Shown here: in pieces, positions 8,827 through 16,641 of the stretch | How the letters are laid out: every line of letters begins with the position of its first letter | How positions within the stretch are numbered: position 1 is the stretch's first letter | NCBI GenBank assembly: GCA_046350375.1 | Contig: JAXMAO010000006.1 | Span: 62,001-126,000 of the forward strand | Source: JAXMAO01 sp046350375 | GTDB taxonomy: Bacteria; Planctomycetota; Phycisphaerae; UBA1845; UTPLA1 | Length of the DNA stretch: 64,000 nt | Direction of reading: 5' to 3' | Notes under the pieces: generated by a model | Database searches by the model: none | The model's input: only the letters and a program-made list of their open reading frames with translations | What the model was told of the DNA's origin: nothing | Made by a program: the position numbers and the translations under genes

Positions 8827-8998
8827 TGCGGTTTCCGGGTGGCAGTACTGGCAAAGCGGAGGCGCCCGCCCGGACGGCGCAGCACATGCGATCTACAGTA
8901 TTGATATGCAGCCCCGGTGGCCGGCCCCGCGACAGGGCTGGAAACGGCTCACCGACCCTGGCCGCGCGACAAACAACACTTGAAGCGCGCGGGTCGTT

Positions 8999-9063
8999 GG
9001 GTTATCCTCCCTTCGGGAAGGAAGCCTCAGGGGCGAGCCAGGCAAGACGCGACTGAGGAACCC
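8999..9063 (+). ncRNA. Candidate structured leader RNA (three-way junction) upstream of the secretin gene
   Basis: Within the 393-base gap 8797-9189 the segment folds into three helices: P1 gggtt (8999-9003) with aaccc (9059-9063), P2 cctt (9010-9013) with aagg (9018-9021), and P3 cctcag (9025-9030) with ctgagg (9053-9058). P1 and P3 abut directly and could stack. The fold ends 126 bases before the start codon. I compared it by eye with c-di-GMP, cobalamin, glycine and SRP motifs and found no match. It could be a regulatory leader or chance. Confidence 0.3.
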
Positions 9064-9189
9064 GCCGGTAGACACAGGCCCGCGCAGGCGCTAACTCGTT
9101 TTTCACCCTGCCAGTTAAACAAAGTTATGCGACGCCTGCGGACGTGCCGATCCGTGTGCAATCGGGTGGAAACACCCCTGGGAGGTCCC

Positions 9190-12100
9190 ATGATCGGACA
9201 TCGCGCGATCGGGCGAGTGAGTTGTGTGCTTGGCCTGGCGCTCACCTGCGCCGCATTCGCCGCCGAGCCCAGCACGATCACCACGGCGCTCGAACAGGCC
9301 AACCGCCTCTACGAGGCCGGGCAGTACGCCGAGTGTCTGTCAGCCCTTCAGGCCGTCGACCCCGCCGGGCTGACCGATGCCGCGCTCAAGACGCGCTTCG
9401 AGCGGTCGCTCGACAACGCCAAGGATGCCGTCGAGCAGCGCGCCGCCGCGACGCGCGACCTCAAGTCCGCCGCGCGCGCCGATGCGACCGGCGACGGTGC
9501 CACGGCCCTGCGCTATTACACCCTCGCCAAGGACAACCCCTTCGCCGACAGCCAGACGCGCGACGCCGCCGCGGCGCGCCTCTCGAAGCTCGAGTCGCGA
9601 CCGTCGCGCGCCCGCGCCGGCACGCCCGTCGTGCTCGCCAGCGCCGATGAGCCGACCCGCTCGGTCGAGGAGATCAGCCCGGCCCCGCCGCCGGCCCGCA
9701 GCAGCGGGGCGTTGAAGCCTCAGGAAGTTCCGCTCACGGGCAGCGCCCGGCCGACGGCGCCGCGCCCCGCCCCGGCCCCGGCGCCGAGCATGAGCTCGTC
9801 CGGCGGCATCGAAGTCATCCCCGTCGAAGAGATCAACCTCGGTGCAGCGTCGCCCGCATCGGCCGCGCCCATGTCGCCTGCGCCGATCATGTCATCCGGC
9901 AGCAGCTCGCCGACGCTCATGGCGCCGGCCGACAGCTCCGGCGGCAGCGTGCCGGCCGCCACCGCCTCGGGCATGCGGGCCGCGAGCCTGGTAGACCAGC
10001 TCGCGATGGAGCAGGACCTGCTCTGGCAGCAGGCGGTCAAGGTCTATCGCGACACCGAAGACAAGATCCGCAAGGAGATCGCCGCCGAGAACTTCCCCGA
10101 GGCCAACAAGCAGATGGACTACGCGCGGCAGGTCATCGAGGCCAACCGCCGCTATGCCTACCCCGCCAGCGAGTATGACACCTACCGCGCCCTGGCGAAT
10201 GACCTGGCGTCGTACATCGAGGCCGAGGAGCGCAAGTACAACGAGCGCATGGGCGACGTGAAACGCACCGAGGTCGAGCAGCGCGCCAAGGACCGGCTCA
10301 TCCGCCTCGAGACCACCCGCCGGCAGCAGGTCGACATCCTGATGCAGCAGGCGCGCGAACTGAAGAACGAGCGCCGCTACGACGAGGCCATCCAGGTTCT
10401 CAAGCAGGTCCTGGTCATCGACCCGAACAACGAGCAGGCCGCCTTCATGCAGGAGGTGCTCGGCGATGTCAGCGTGAACCGTCGCCAGGTCGAAGTGACG
10501 CAGACGCGCCAGCGCGAAGCGCAGGACGCGCTGCTCGAGCTCGACGAGCATTTCATCCCGTGGCACCAGGACATCCTCTATCCCAAGAACTGGCCCGAAA
10601 TCACCAGTCGTCGCAAGGAGAGCAGCGACGCCGAGCCCGAGGACACCGTCGGCCGAGAGGCCACGCGCCGCGCCGCGCGCAAGCTGAAGAAGATCGTGCC
10701 CGAGATCAAGTACGACGCCAAGCCGTTCTCCGAGGTCATCGATGACCTGCGCGAGAAGGCCGGCATCAACATGATCGTGCAGTGGCCCGCCCTCGAGCAG
10801 GCCGGTGTCAACAAGGAAGCCGAGATCAAGCTCGAGCTGACCGAGGTCAGCTATGAAAAGGTTCTCGAAACCATTCTCGACAACCTCGGCGCCGAGACCG
10901 GTCAGCAGCTCGCCTACGAGATTTCCGACGGCGTGATGACCATTTCCACCAAGGAGGCCTTCAGCCTCAGCGCGCCGCCTCCTCCCCAGGTCTATGACGT
11001 CACCGACCTGCTCTTCCGCTTCAAGGACTACCGGCCCATCTTCGGCCTCGGCCTCGCCTTTCTGGGCGGCGGCGTCGGTGGCGGAGGCGGCGGCGGCGGT
11101 GGGTTCGGCGGCGGGGGTGGCGGCGGCGGCTTCGGCGGCGGGGGTGGCGGCGGCGGCTTCGGTGGCGGTGGCGGCGGATTCGGTGGCGGCGGTGGTGGCG
11201 GATTCGGCGGCGGCGGCGGCGGTGGCTTTGGGGGTGGCGGCGGCGCCGGTGGCGGCGGCGGCAGCAACCAGGACGACCAAGCCCTCCGCGAAGAGCGCCT
11301 CGACGACCTGAAGAACCTCATTCAGGACACCATCGATACCGAAAGCTGGCGCGACCGCGCCGGCAACGTCGGCTCCATCGCCTCGATCGGCACCCAGCTC
11401 GTCATCACCCAGACCGTCAACAATCACAAGCAGATCCGCGACCTGCTCCGCGAGCTCCGCCGCGAGCGCGCCCTGCAGATCGCCGTCGAGGCTCGCTTCA
11501 TCACCATCACTCGCAACTTCCTCGAGCAGATCGGCGTCGATCTCGATGTCGTCCTCAACAACGGCAACGCCGGATTCGACCAGGCCACCGCCGGAGCCGG
11601 CGCCCTCCGCGACCCGGCCACCGGCGCCCTGCTGCTCATCCCGCGCCAGTTCAGCCGTCTCGGCTTCACCCCGGGCGCGCCCGGCGGCGTCGGCCTGCCC
11701 TTCACCGCAGGCGCCAACGACCTGGCCCAGCCCTATCGACAGCCCGGCCTTGTGCCGCTGGTGGGCAACATCGCGCCGCACTCCGGCCGATTCACCCCCG
11801 TGCCGATCCTCAACAACACCATCGACCTCGCCGCGCCGACCCCCACGCCCATCCTCGGCACTCTCGGCGGGCAGGACATTCAGCCGGCCCTCTCGCTGTT
11901 CGGCAGCTTCCTCGACAACATCCAGGTCGACTTCCTCCTCCGCGCCAGCCAGCTCGACAATCGCTCCAGCGACCTCGACGCCCCGCGCATCGTCCTCTCC
12001 AACGGTCAGCGCGCCGTCTTCGAGTCGTTCCTCACCCAGCAGTTCATCTCCACGCTCATCCCGGTCCTCGGCGACAACGTCGGCCTCTTCCAGCCCGTGC

Positions 12101-12534
12101 CGCAGAACGCCCTCACCGGCCGCAGTCTCAACGTCCAGGGCTTCGTCTCGGCCGACCGCCGCTACGTCAGCCTCAACCTCGAGCTCGCCACCGTCGTCTC
12201 CGAAATCCGCGAGACCTTCACATTCCAGGGCCCGGGCCTGCTCAACGGCGGCGGCGCCATCCAGCTCATCAACTCGCGCCCCAACATTGTCCAGACCAGC
12301 GTCACCGTCCCGGACGGCGGCACCCTGCTCATCGGCGGCCTCAAGCTCTCCGGCGAGCGCGAGCGCGACGCCGGCGTGCCGATTCTCTCGCGCATCCCCG
12401 TCCTCAAGCGCGCCTTCTCGAACACGTCGCTCGTGAAGGATGACCAGGTGCTGCTCATCCTCGTGAAGCCCAAGATCATCATCCAGGAGGAGGCCGAGAA
12501 CGAGGCCTTCCCGACGCTCACACAGTCGCAGTAG
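9190..12534 (+). CDS. pilQ: TPR-containing outer-membrane secretin (PilQ/GspD family)
   Basis: About 1114 residues from ATG 9190, preceded by ggaggt, with a signal peptide ending AAFA before AEPST. The order is: TPR-like helical region (NRLYEAGQYAECLSAL; ERRYDEAIQVLKQVLVIDP), secretin N-domains (PFSEVIDDLREKAGINMIV), a Gly-rich insert at about residues 626-692, further N-domain (LLRELRRERALQIAVEARFI), then the secretin barrel with the signature VPDGGTLLIGGLK and DAGVPILSRIPVLKRAFSN. Secretins form the outer-membrane channel for pili or secreted proteins. The TPRs could replace a pilotin or bind peptidoglycan partners. It is the last gene of the pilus/secretion cluster. The substrate is unknown. 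Confidence 0.85.
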   Translation: MIGHRAIGRVSCVLGLALTCAAFAAEPSTITTALEQANRLYEAGQYAECLSALQAVDPAGLTDAALKTRFERSLDNAKDAVEQRAAATRDLKSAARADATGDGATALRYYTLAKDNPFADSQTRDAAAARLSKLESRPSRARAGTPVVLASADEPTRSVEEISPAPPPARSSGALKPQEVPLTGSARPTAPRPAPAPAPSMSSSGGIEVIPVEEINLGAASPASAAPMSPAPIMSSGSSSPTLMAPADSSGGSVPAATASGMRAASLVDQLAMEQDLLWQQAVKVYRDTEDKIRKEIAAENFPEANKQMDYARQVIEANRRYAYPASEYDTYRALANDLASYIEAEERKYNERMGDVKRTEVEQRAKDRLIRLETTRRQQVDILMQQARELKNERRYDEAIQVLKQVLVIDPNNEQAAFMQEVLGDVSVNRRQVEVTQTRQREAQDALLELDEHFIPWHQDILYPKNWPEITSRRKESSDAEPEDTVGREATRRAARKLKKIVPEIKYDAKPFSEVIDDLREKAGINMIVQWPALEQAGVNKEAEIKLELTEVSYEKVLETILDNLGAETGQQLAYEISDGVMTISTKEAFSLSAPPPPQVYDVTDLLFRFKDYRPIFGLGLAFLGGGVGGGGGGGGGFGGGGGGGGFGGGGGGGGFGGGGGGFGGGGGGGFGGGGGGGFGGGGGAGGGGGSNQDDQALREERLDDLKNLIQDTIDTESWRDRAGNVGSIASIGTQLVITQTVNNHKQIRDLLRELRRERALQIAVEARFITITRNFLEQIGVDLDVVLNNGNAGFDQATAGAGALRDPATGALLLIPRQFSRLGFTPGAPGGVGLPFTAGANDLAQPYRQPGLVPLVGNIAPHSGRFTPVPILNNTIDLAAPTPTPILGTLGGQDIQPALSLFGSFLDNIQVDFLLRASQLDNRSSDLDAPRIVLSNGQRAVFESFLTQQFISTLIPVLGDNVGLFQPVPQNALTGRSLNVQGFVSADRRYVSLNLELATVVSEIRETFTFQGPGLLNGGGAIQLINSRPNIVQTSVTVPDGGTLLIGGLKLSGERERDAGVPILSRIPVLKRAFSNTSLVKDDQVLLILVKPKIIIQEEAENEAFPTLTQSQ
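11065..11268 (+). repeat. GGC/GGT-rich low-complexity tract encoding a poly-Gly/Phe insert
   Basis: About 200 bases of ggc, ggt and ttc codons encode repeated GGGGGGGF units inside the secretin, between two N-domains. Tracts like this expand and contract by slippage and may differ in length between strains. The encoded segment would be a flexible loop in the periplasmic vestibule. Confidence 0.85.
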
Positions 12535-12585
12535 CCCGCGCCGCCGCTTTCACCGCCGCGCCGCCGCGAGTAATCTTGCGCCCGC

Positions 12586-14607
12586 ATGACACGCCCCGTC
12601 GCGCCGCCGGCGACCCCGCGCTCCAGCGCCCTGCGGCCGCTCGCGATCCTCAGCCTGCTGCTGGCAGCGGCCTTTGTCGCCGCGCTCGCCTGCACGCGCC
12701 TCGGCAGCGTCGACCTCGGCTACCACATCGCCTACGGACGCGAGTTCCTCCGCACCGGTCACATCGTCGATCGTGACCCGTTTCTCTACGGCTCCGCCGG
12801 GCAGCGCTTCGTCAACGCCAACTGGGCCAGCCAGGTGCTCATCGCGCTGGCCGCCGCCCGGCTCGACGGCCTGGCGCTCCAGGCCTTGGCCGCCGCGCTG
12901 GTCGCGCTGACCTTCGCCGGGGTCGCGATTCTGGCGTGGCGGCGCGGCTGCGGCCTGCCCGCCCTCGCCGTCACGCTGCTGCTCGCGGCGGTCGCGGCCT
13001 ACGAGCGGCTTGGCCTGCGGCCGGAACTCTTCAGCTACCTCTGGCTGGTCGCCGCCGCGCTACTGCTGACCGCCACGCCGCGCCGCGGCCTGGTCGCGGT
13101 CGGCCTGGCGGCGCTGCTCCAGGTCGCCTGGGTGAACACTCACAGCTACTTCCTGGTCGCGCCGCTCTTGACCGCCGCCACGCTGCTCGGCGACTGGGTC
13201 GATGCCCGCCGCGCCGGGCGCGGCGGCCCGACGACCGGCAGCCGCCGTCGCACCCTCGTGGCGATCCTGCTGGTGCAGCTCGTCACGTCGCTCGCGAATC
13301 CCTGGGGCCTGTCCGGCGCGGCTTTTCCGCTGCGCACCTTGGCCGTGCTCCGCGCCGAAGGCACGCTCGCCGGCGGACCCGATCGCCCCGCGCCCGGCGG
13401 CCCGTGGTCGGCCATCTCCGAGTTCCACCCGCCACTGCGCTACGTCGGCTACTCCATCGCCGGCCGCACCATCGACGCCTACGTCGTGCTGCTGTCCGTC
13501 GCCGCGGCGGGCGCGCTGGCCGCCGTCGTCCGCCGCCGCACGACCGACGCCCTGGTCATCCTGCTGCTCGCGGCCATGTCGCTCACGCTTCGCCGCAACA
13601 TCGCCCAGTTCGCGCTCGTCGCCGCGCCGCTGGCCGTCGCCGCGCTGCACGCCTGGCTCCGCGACCGTCCCGCGTCACTCGCGCTTCGCCGCGGCGCCAC
13701 CGCCACGCTGCTCATGGCCTCAATCAGCCTCGCCGCATTCTGGCTCGCCGGCCTCTGGACCGGCCGCTTCTACGCCGCCGAGCGCCGCTCCGGCCGCAGC
13801 CTCGGCGCCGGCTTCGAGCCCGGCGTCTTCCCGCGCGCCGCATGCGACTGGATCGCCGCCCACCCCGCGCTGCGCCCGCGGCTCTTCGCCGATTTCTACT
13901 CTGCCAGCAATGTCCTGCCCGCGCTGCCCGCCGGCTGGCAGGTCTATGTCCACACGAACACGTTCGCCTATCCGTCCAGCGCGCTCGCCACCTTGCAAGA
14001 CATCTGTCGCGCCGCACAGCCCTACGCCCCCTTCTTCGCACAGCAGCAGGTCAACCTCGTCCTGCTGCATGCCGGCGAAGAGAGCAAGCCGCTCATCGCC
14101 CACCTGGCGGCCGACGCCGGCTGGGCGCTCGCTTACGTCGACCCCGCCTATGTGCTCTTCGTCCGGCGAATCCCCGAACATGCCGCCATCGTCGCCGGCC
14201 CATTGCCGACCGCCGCCTCGCTCGACGTCGACGCCTGGATCGCCGCCGCCACGCGCCGCACGCACGTCCGCGCCGGCTTCGAGCTGTCCACTGCCGCCGG
14301 CGTCCCGCTCGCCCTGGGCTGGGCTGCGCCCGCCGCGCGACTGCTCGAGCGCGCCGTCGCGCTCGAGCCAGACCAGCCCGAGGCGTGGCTCAATCTCGGC
14401 GTCTCCGCCGGCCAGCTCGCGCAAGACGCCGCTCGCCGCGCCGACGCCGCCGAGATGCGCCGCCGCCTCGAGCGCGCCCGCGAGTGCTTTCGTCGCGCGC
14501 TGGCGCTGCGCCCCGACGCTGCGCTGGCCGACATTGCGCGGCACAACCTCGACCTCGCCGAGCGCACGCTGGCCGCTTTGGCGTTGACGGCCTCCGGTCG
14601 CGGCTGA
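12586..14607 (+). CDS. Polytopic membrane protein with C-terminal TPR (glycosyltransferase C-like)
   Basis: 673 residues. About ten hydrophobic helices begin at residue 16 (ILSLLLAAAFVAALA). The first loop carries DLGYHIAYGREFLRTG and DPFLYG...NANWASQV, an acidic loop arrangement like that of dolichyl-phosphate-mannose-type (GT-C) transferases. The C-terminus (about 585-665) is a TPR unit (LLERAVALEPDQPEAWLNLG; CFRRALALRPDAALADIA). Likely role: transfer of a lipid-linked sugar to a periplasmic acceptor, or an uncharacterised membrane protein widespread in planctomycetes. It follows the secretin by 51 bases on the same strand. No metal-binding signature was confirmed. Confidence 0.55.
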   Translation: MTRPVAPPATPRSSALRPLAILSLLLAAAFVAALACTRLGSVDLGYHIAYGREFLRTGHIVDRDPFLYGSAGQRFVNANWASQVLIALAAARLDGLALQALAAALVALTFAGVAILAWRRGCGLPALAVTLLLAAVAAYERLGLRPELFSYLWLVAAALLLTATPRRGLVAVGLAALLQVAWVNTHSYFLVAPLLTAATLLGDWVDARRAGRGGPTTGSRRRTLVAILLVQLVTSLANPWGLSGAAFPLRTLAVLRAEGTLAGGPDRPAPGGPWSAISEFHPPLRYVGYSIAGRTIDAYVVLLSVAAAGALAAVVRRRTTDALVILLLAAMSLTLRRNIAQFALVAAPLAVAALHAWLRDRPASLALRRGATATLLMASISLAAFWLAGLWTGRFYAAERRSGRSLGAGFEPGVFPRAACDWIAAHPALRPRLFADFYSASNVLPALPAGWQVYVHTNTFAYPSSALATLQDICRAAQPYAPFFAQQQVNLVLLHAGEESKPLIAHLAADAGWALAYVDPAYVLFVRRIPEHAAIVAGPLPTAASLDVDAWIAAATRRTHVRAGFELSTAAGVPLALGWAAPAARLLERAVALEPDQPEAWLNLGVSAGQLAQDAARRADAAEMRRRLERARECFRRALALRPDAALADIARHNLDLAERTLAALALTASGRG

Positions 14608-14619
14608 ACAATCACCCCC

Positions 14620-15822
14620 ATGCGACGGGCGCTCATGGCGACGATCGTGCTGGCGGCGGCCGGGCGCGCGCTGCACGCTGCCCCGCCCACATCGCGCCCC
14701 GCCGGGCGCGTGGTTCCGTTCGCCGCCGGCATCCGCATCGACTGGTCGGTGCCGCGCGTCGAGATCGACGCCGTCGTCGTGCAGCGCGACGTCTACCTCG
14801 AAGTGCTCGCCTGCGCGCCGCAGACCAAGGAACACGAGAGCATCCTTCAGACCCGCGCCCGCCCGCTGCACATCTACCAGGCGCTCGGGCTGATCGGCCT
14901 GCCCGACGGCGCGCCGCCCCGGTTCGACCCGCGTGCCGGCCGAGCCGTCCCGCCGCGCGGCACGCCCGTCGATCTCCGACTGCGATACGAACTGGCCGGG
15001 CGCGAACGGATCGACGACGCCCGCGACTGGCTGCGCCCCAGCCGCCCGGACAACCGCCTCCCCCCGGTGGCGTGGTACTACGTCGGCGCCGCCCCCGCGC
15101 CGCGCCAGCCCTTCGGCGCCGACATCTACGGAACCGTCGCCGTGCTCATGCCCTTCAACAACGCGCTGCTCCTGCTCGCCCGCAGCGGCTCGGTCCTCCC
15201 GGCCACGTCGCAGCCGGTCGCCACCTCCGGCCCGGCAGGCGACGCCCCGCCCGACGACTCGCAGTACCTGAACCTGCCCGACGACTGGTCGCTCTCGGCC
15301 GACCCGCGCCGCGTTCCGCCCATCGGAACGCGCGTCACCCTGCTGGTCTCGCGGCGGACCGAGGCGCTCAACCTGCGGCTCGACCGCTTCGGCCGCGTGC
15401 TCACAGCCGGGCGCGAGCTGTCGCTCGACGCGGCGGTGAAGCTGGCGTCCACCGAGCCCGGCCGGCCGATCGTGATCGAGGTCGAGCCCTTCTCAGACGG
15501 CGATGACGAACAGGAACTGCTGCAGCGCCTCGCCGCCGCCGGCGTGACGCCCGACCAGGTGACGCGCGTCGTGCTCCCGCCCGAGGCCTTCCCGGAGAAC
15601 GATTCGGCCGCCGCCGCGGCGCTGCTGGTGCATCAGTTTGAATTGCATCGCGAACTGTGGCGCGACATGTCGGCCGAGCTGACCCGCGTCGGCGCCGAGT
15701 TCGAGCGCCGCCGGGCGCAGTTGGCCGAATCGCTGAACGAGGCCCGCCGAATTGTCGCCCAGGTCCGCGCCCAGCGCGGCCCGGCCACCACTCAGCCCGC
15801 GCCGTCGCCGCCGGCGCGATGA
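14620..15822 (+). CDS. Secreted YdjY-like domain protein
   Basis: 400 residues. A signal peptide ends near LHAAPPTSRPAG. The segment VEIDAVVVQRDVYLEVLACAP followed by QTKEHESILQT resembles the YdjY domain, found in many planctomycete secreted proteins. The middle holds WYYVGAAPAP and GTVAVLMPFNNALLLLA, and the C-terminus is helical (ELTRVGAEFERRRAQLAESLNEARR). The biochemical function of the domain is unknown. It starts 12 bases after the upstream membrane protein and is probably co-transcribed. Its last 31 bases overlap the convergent small gene 15792-16004. Confidence 0.6.
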   Translation: MRRALMATIVLAAAGRALHAAPPTSRPAGRVVPFAAGIRIDWSVPRVEIDAVVVQRDVYLEVLACAPQTKEHESILQTRARPLHIYQALGLIGLPDGAPPRFDPRAGRAVPPRGTPVDLRLRYELAGRERIDDARDWLRPSRPDNRLPPVAWYYVGAAPAPRQPFGADIYGTVAVLMPFNNALLLLARSGSVLPATSQPVATSGPAGDAPPDDSQYLNLPDDWSLSADPRRVPPIGTRVTLLVSRRTEALNLRLDRFGRVLTAGRELSLDAAVKLASTEPGRPIVIEVEPFSDGDDEQELLQRLAAAGVTPDQVTRVVLPPEAFPENDSAAAAALLVHQFELHRELWRDMSAELTRVGAEFERRRAQLAESLNEARRIVAQVRAQRGPATTQPAPSPPAR

Positions 15823-16004
15823 ATCCGCAGCCAGCGCGGCCGCCACCAGTCGCGCAACCGCTCGTCCGGGCGAACCCCCAGTCCGCGCGTCTGCGACGGA
15901 TGATCGGCCCGGCGCAGGTCGGCGTCGCTCGGCTCCGCCCGCCGCGCGCCCAGCGCTCGCGACAGCAGCCACGTCACGAATCGTCCGCGCGATCGGCCGC
16001 TCAT
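15792..16004 (-). CDS. Small basic Trp-rich protein of unknown function
   Basis: 70 residues. The ATG at 16002-16004 overlaps the TGA of the upstream gene (ATGA), so translation is probably coupled. It is rich in Arg and ends with DWWRPRWLRIHRAGG, a composition unlike a random shadow frame. A basic amphipathic tail suggests nucleic acid or membrane contact, but nothing specific can be said. Its end overlaps the convergent gene 14620-15822 by 31 bases. The gene is easy to miss because the frame continues open upstream. Confidence 0.45.
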   Translation of the reverse strand: MSGRSRGRFVTWLLSRALGARRAEPSDADLRRADHPSQTRGLGVRPDERLRDWWRPRWLRIHRAGGDGAG

Positions 16005-16576
16005 GCCCGCCGCGCCTCGCGACCCGGGGCCGCGTCGTCGGCCCGCGTCCCGTCGGCCGTCCCCCAGAGCTGGTGCCGCTGCGCAACCATCTTCTCGGCG
16101 GCGTGATAATCGGTCGCGTGGCTGACTCCGCCTTCGACAAAGTCGCCGCCGGCAAAGCCCGCCGCGCTCAGCCATGCCGACATCTCGTCCGCGTATTCGG
16201 CCGGATAGAGCAGTGCCACCACGTTCGCATGCGGCCGGGCCGCCAGCGTCGCCAGTTGCAGCACGGCGCGGCAGGGGGGCGGTGACCGATCCGCCAGCCG
16301 GGCGAGCGCCAGAAAGTCGTCGCGCGCCGCCGCGGCCGTCGAGCGATAGAACAGGAACGCGTCCTCGAGCCGAAAGCGGTCCGCCGCCACGCCGATCAGC
16401 TCCAGCCGCCCGTCGGGCAGCGCGGCGCGAATCTTGTAGACCTTCGCGTCGACATGCGCGGCGGACTCGAGCATCTCGGCCACCTCGCGCGCCGAAAGCC
16501 CGTTGTGCGTCATGCCCTGGCTGTGAACGATGTAGTCGCCGGCGCGGGCGCCCGCCGATGCTGGGGGCTGATTCAT
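16001..16576 (-). CDS. Hypothetical protein
   Basis: 191 residues, start MNQPPASAGARAGDYIVHS. A compact alpha/beta sequence follows: GLSAREVAEMLESAAHVDAKVYKIRAALPDGRLELIGV, then a Cys (PPCRAVLQLATLAA) and HANVVALLYPAEYADEMSAWL. The C-terminal quarter is charged and probably disordered. I do not recognise the family and no catalytic motif is evident. It is translationally coupled to the 70-residue gene downstream and lies behind the CoA-transferase gene on the same strand with a gap of 65 bases, so the three may form one unit. Confidence 0.6.
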   Translation of the reverse strand: MNQPPASAGARAGDYIVHSQGMTHNGLSAREVAEMLESAAHVDAKVYKIRAALPDGRLELIGVAADRFRLEDAFLFYRSTAAAARDDFLALARLADRSPPPCRAVLQLATLAARPHANVVALLYPAEYADEMSAWLSAAGFAGGDFVEGGVSHATDYHAAEKMVAQRHQLWGTADGTRADDAAPGREARRA

Positions 16577-16641
16577 GCAACACCTCGCGACCGGATTCTA
16601 TCGCGATCGCGCCCCGCCGGCCATTGCCGCCGCGCCCGCGG

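Noticed and set aside
9004..9052. Resemblance to SRP RNA (ggaaggaagc) and to a cobalamin box (gagccagg)
   Set aside because: Only short words match. The SRP helix 8 loop pairing and the conserved gacctgcc of the B12 box are missing.
11028..11321. Minus-strand poly-Pro open frame opposite the Gly tract
   Set aside because: It is the direct complement of the ggc/ggt repeats within the secretin gene and has no start context.
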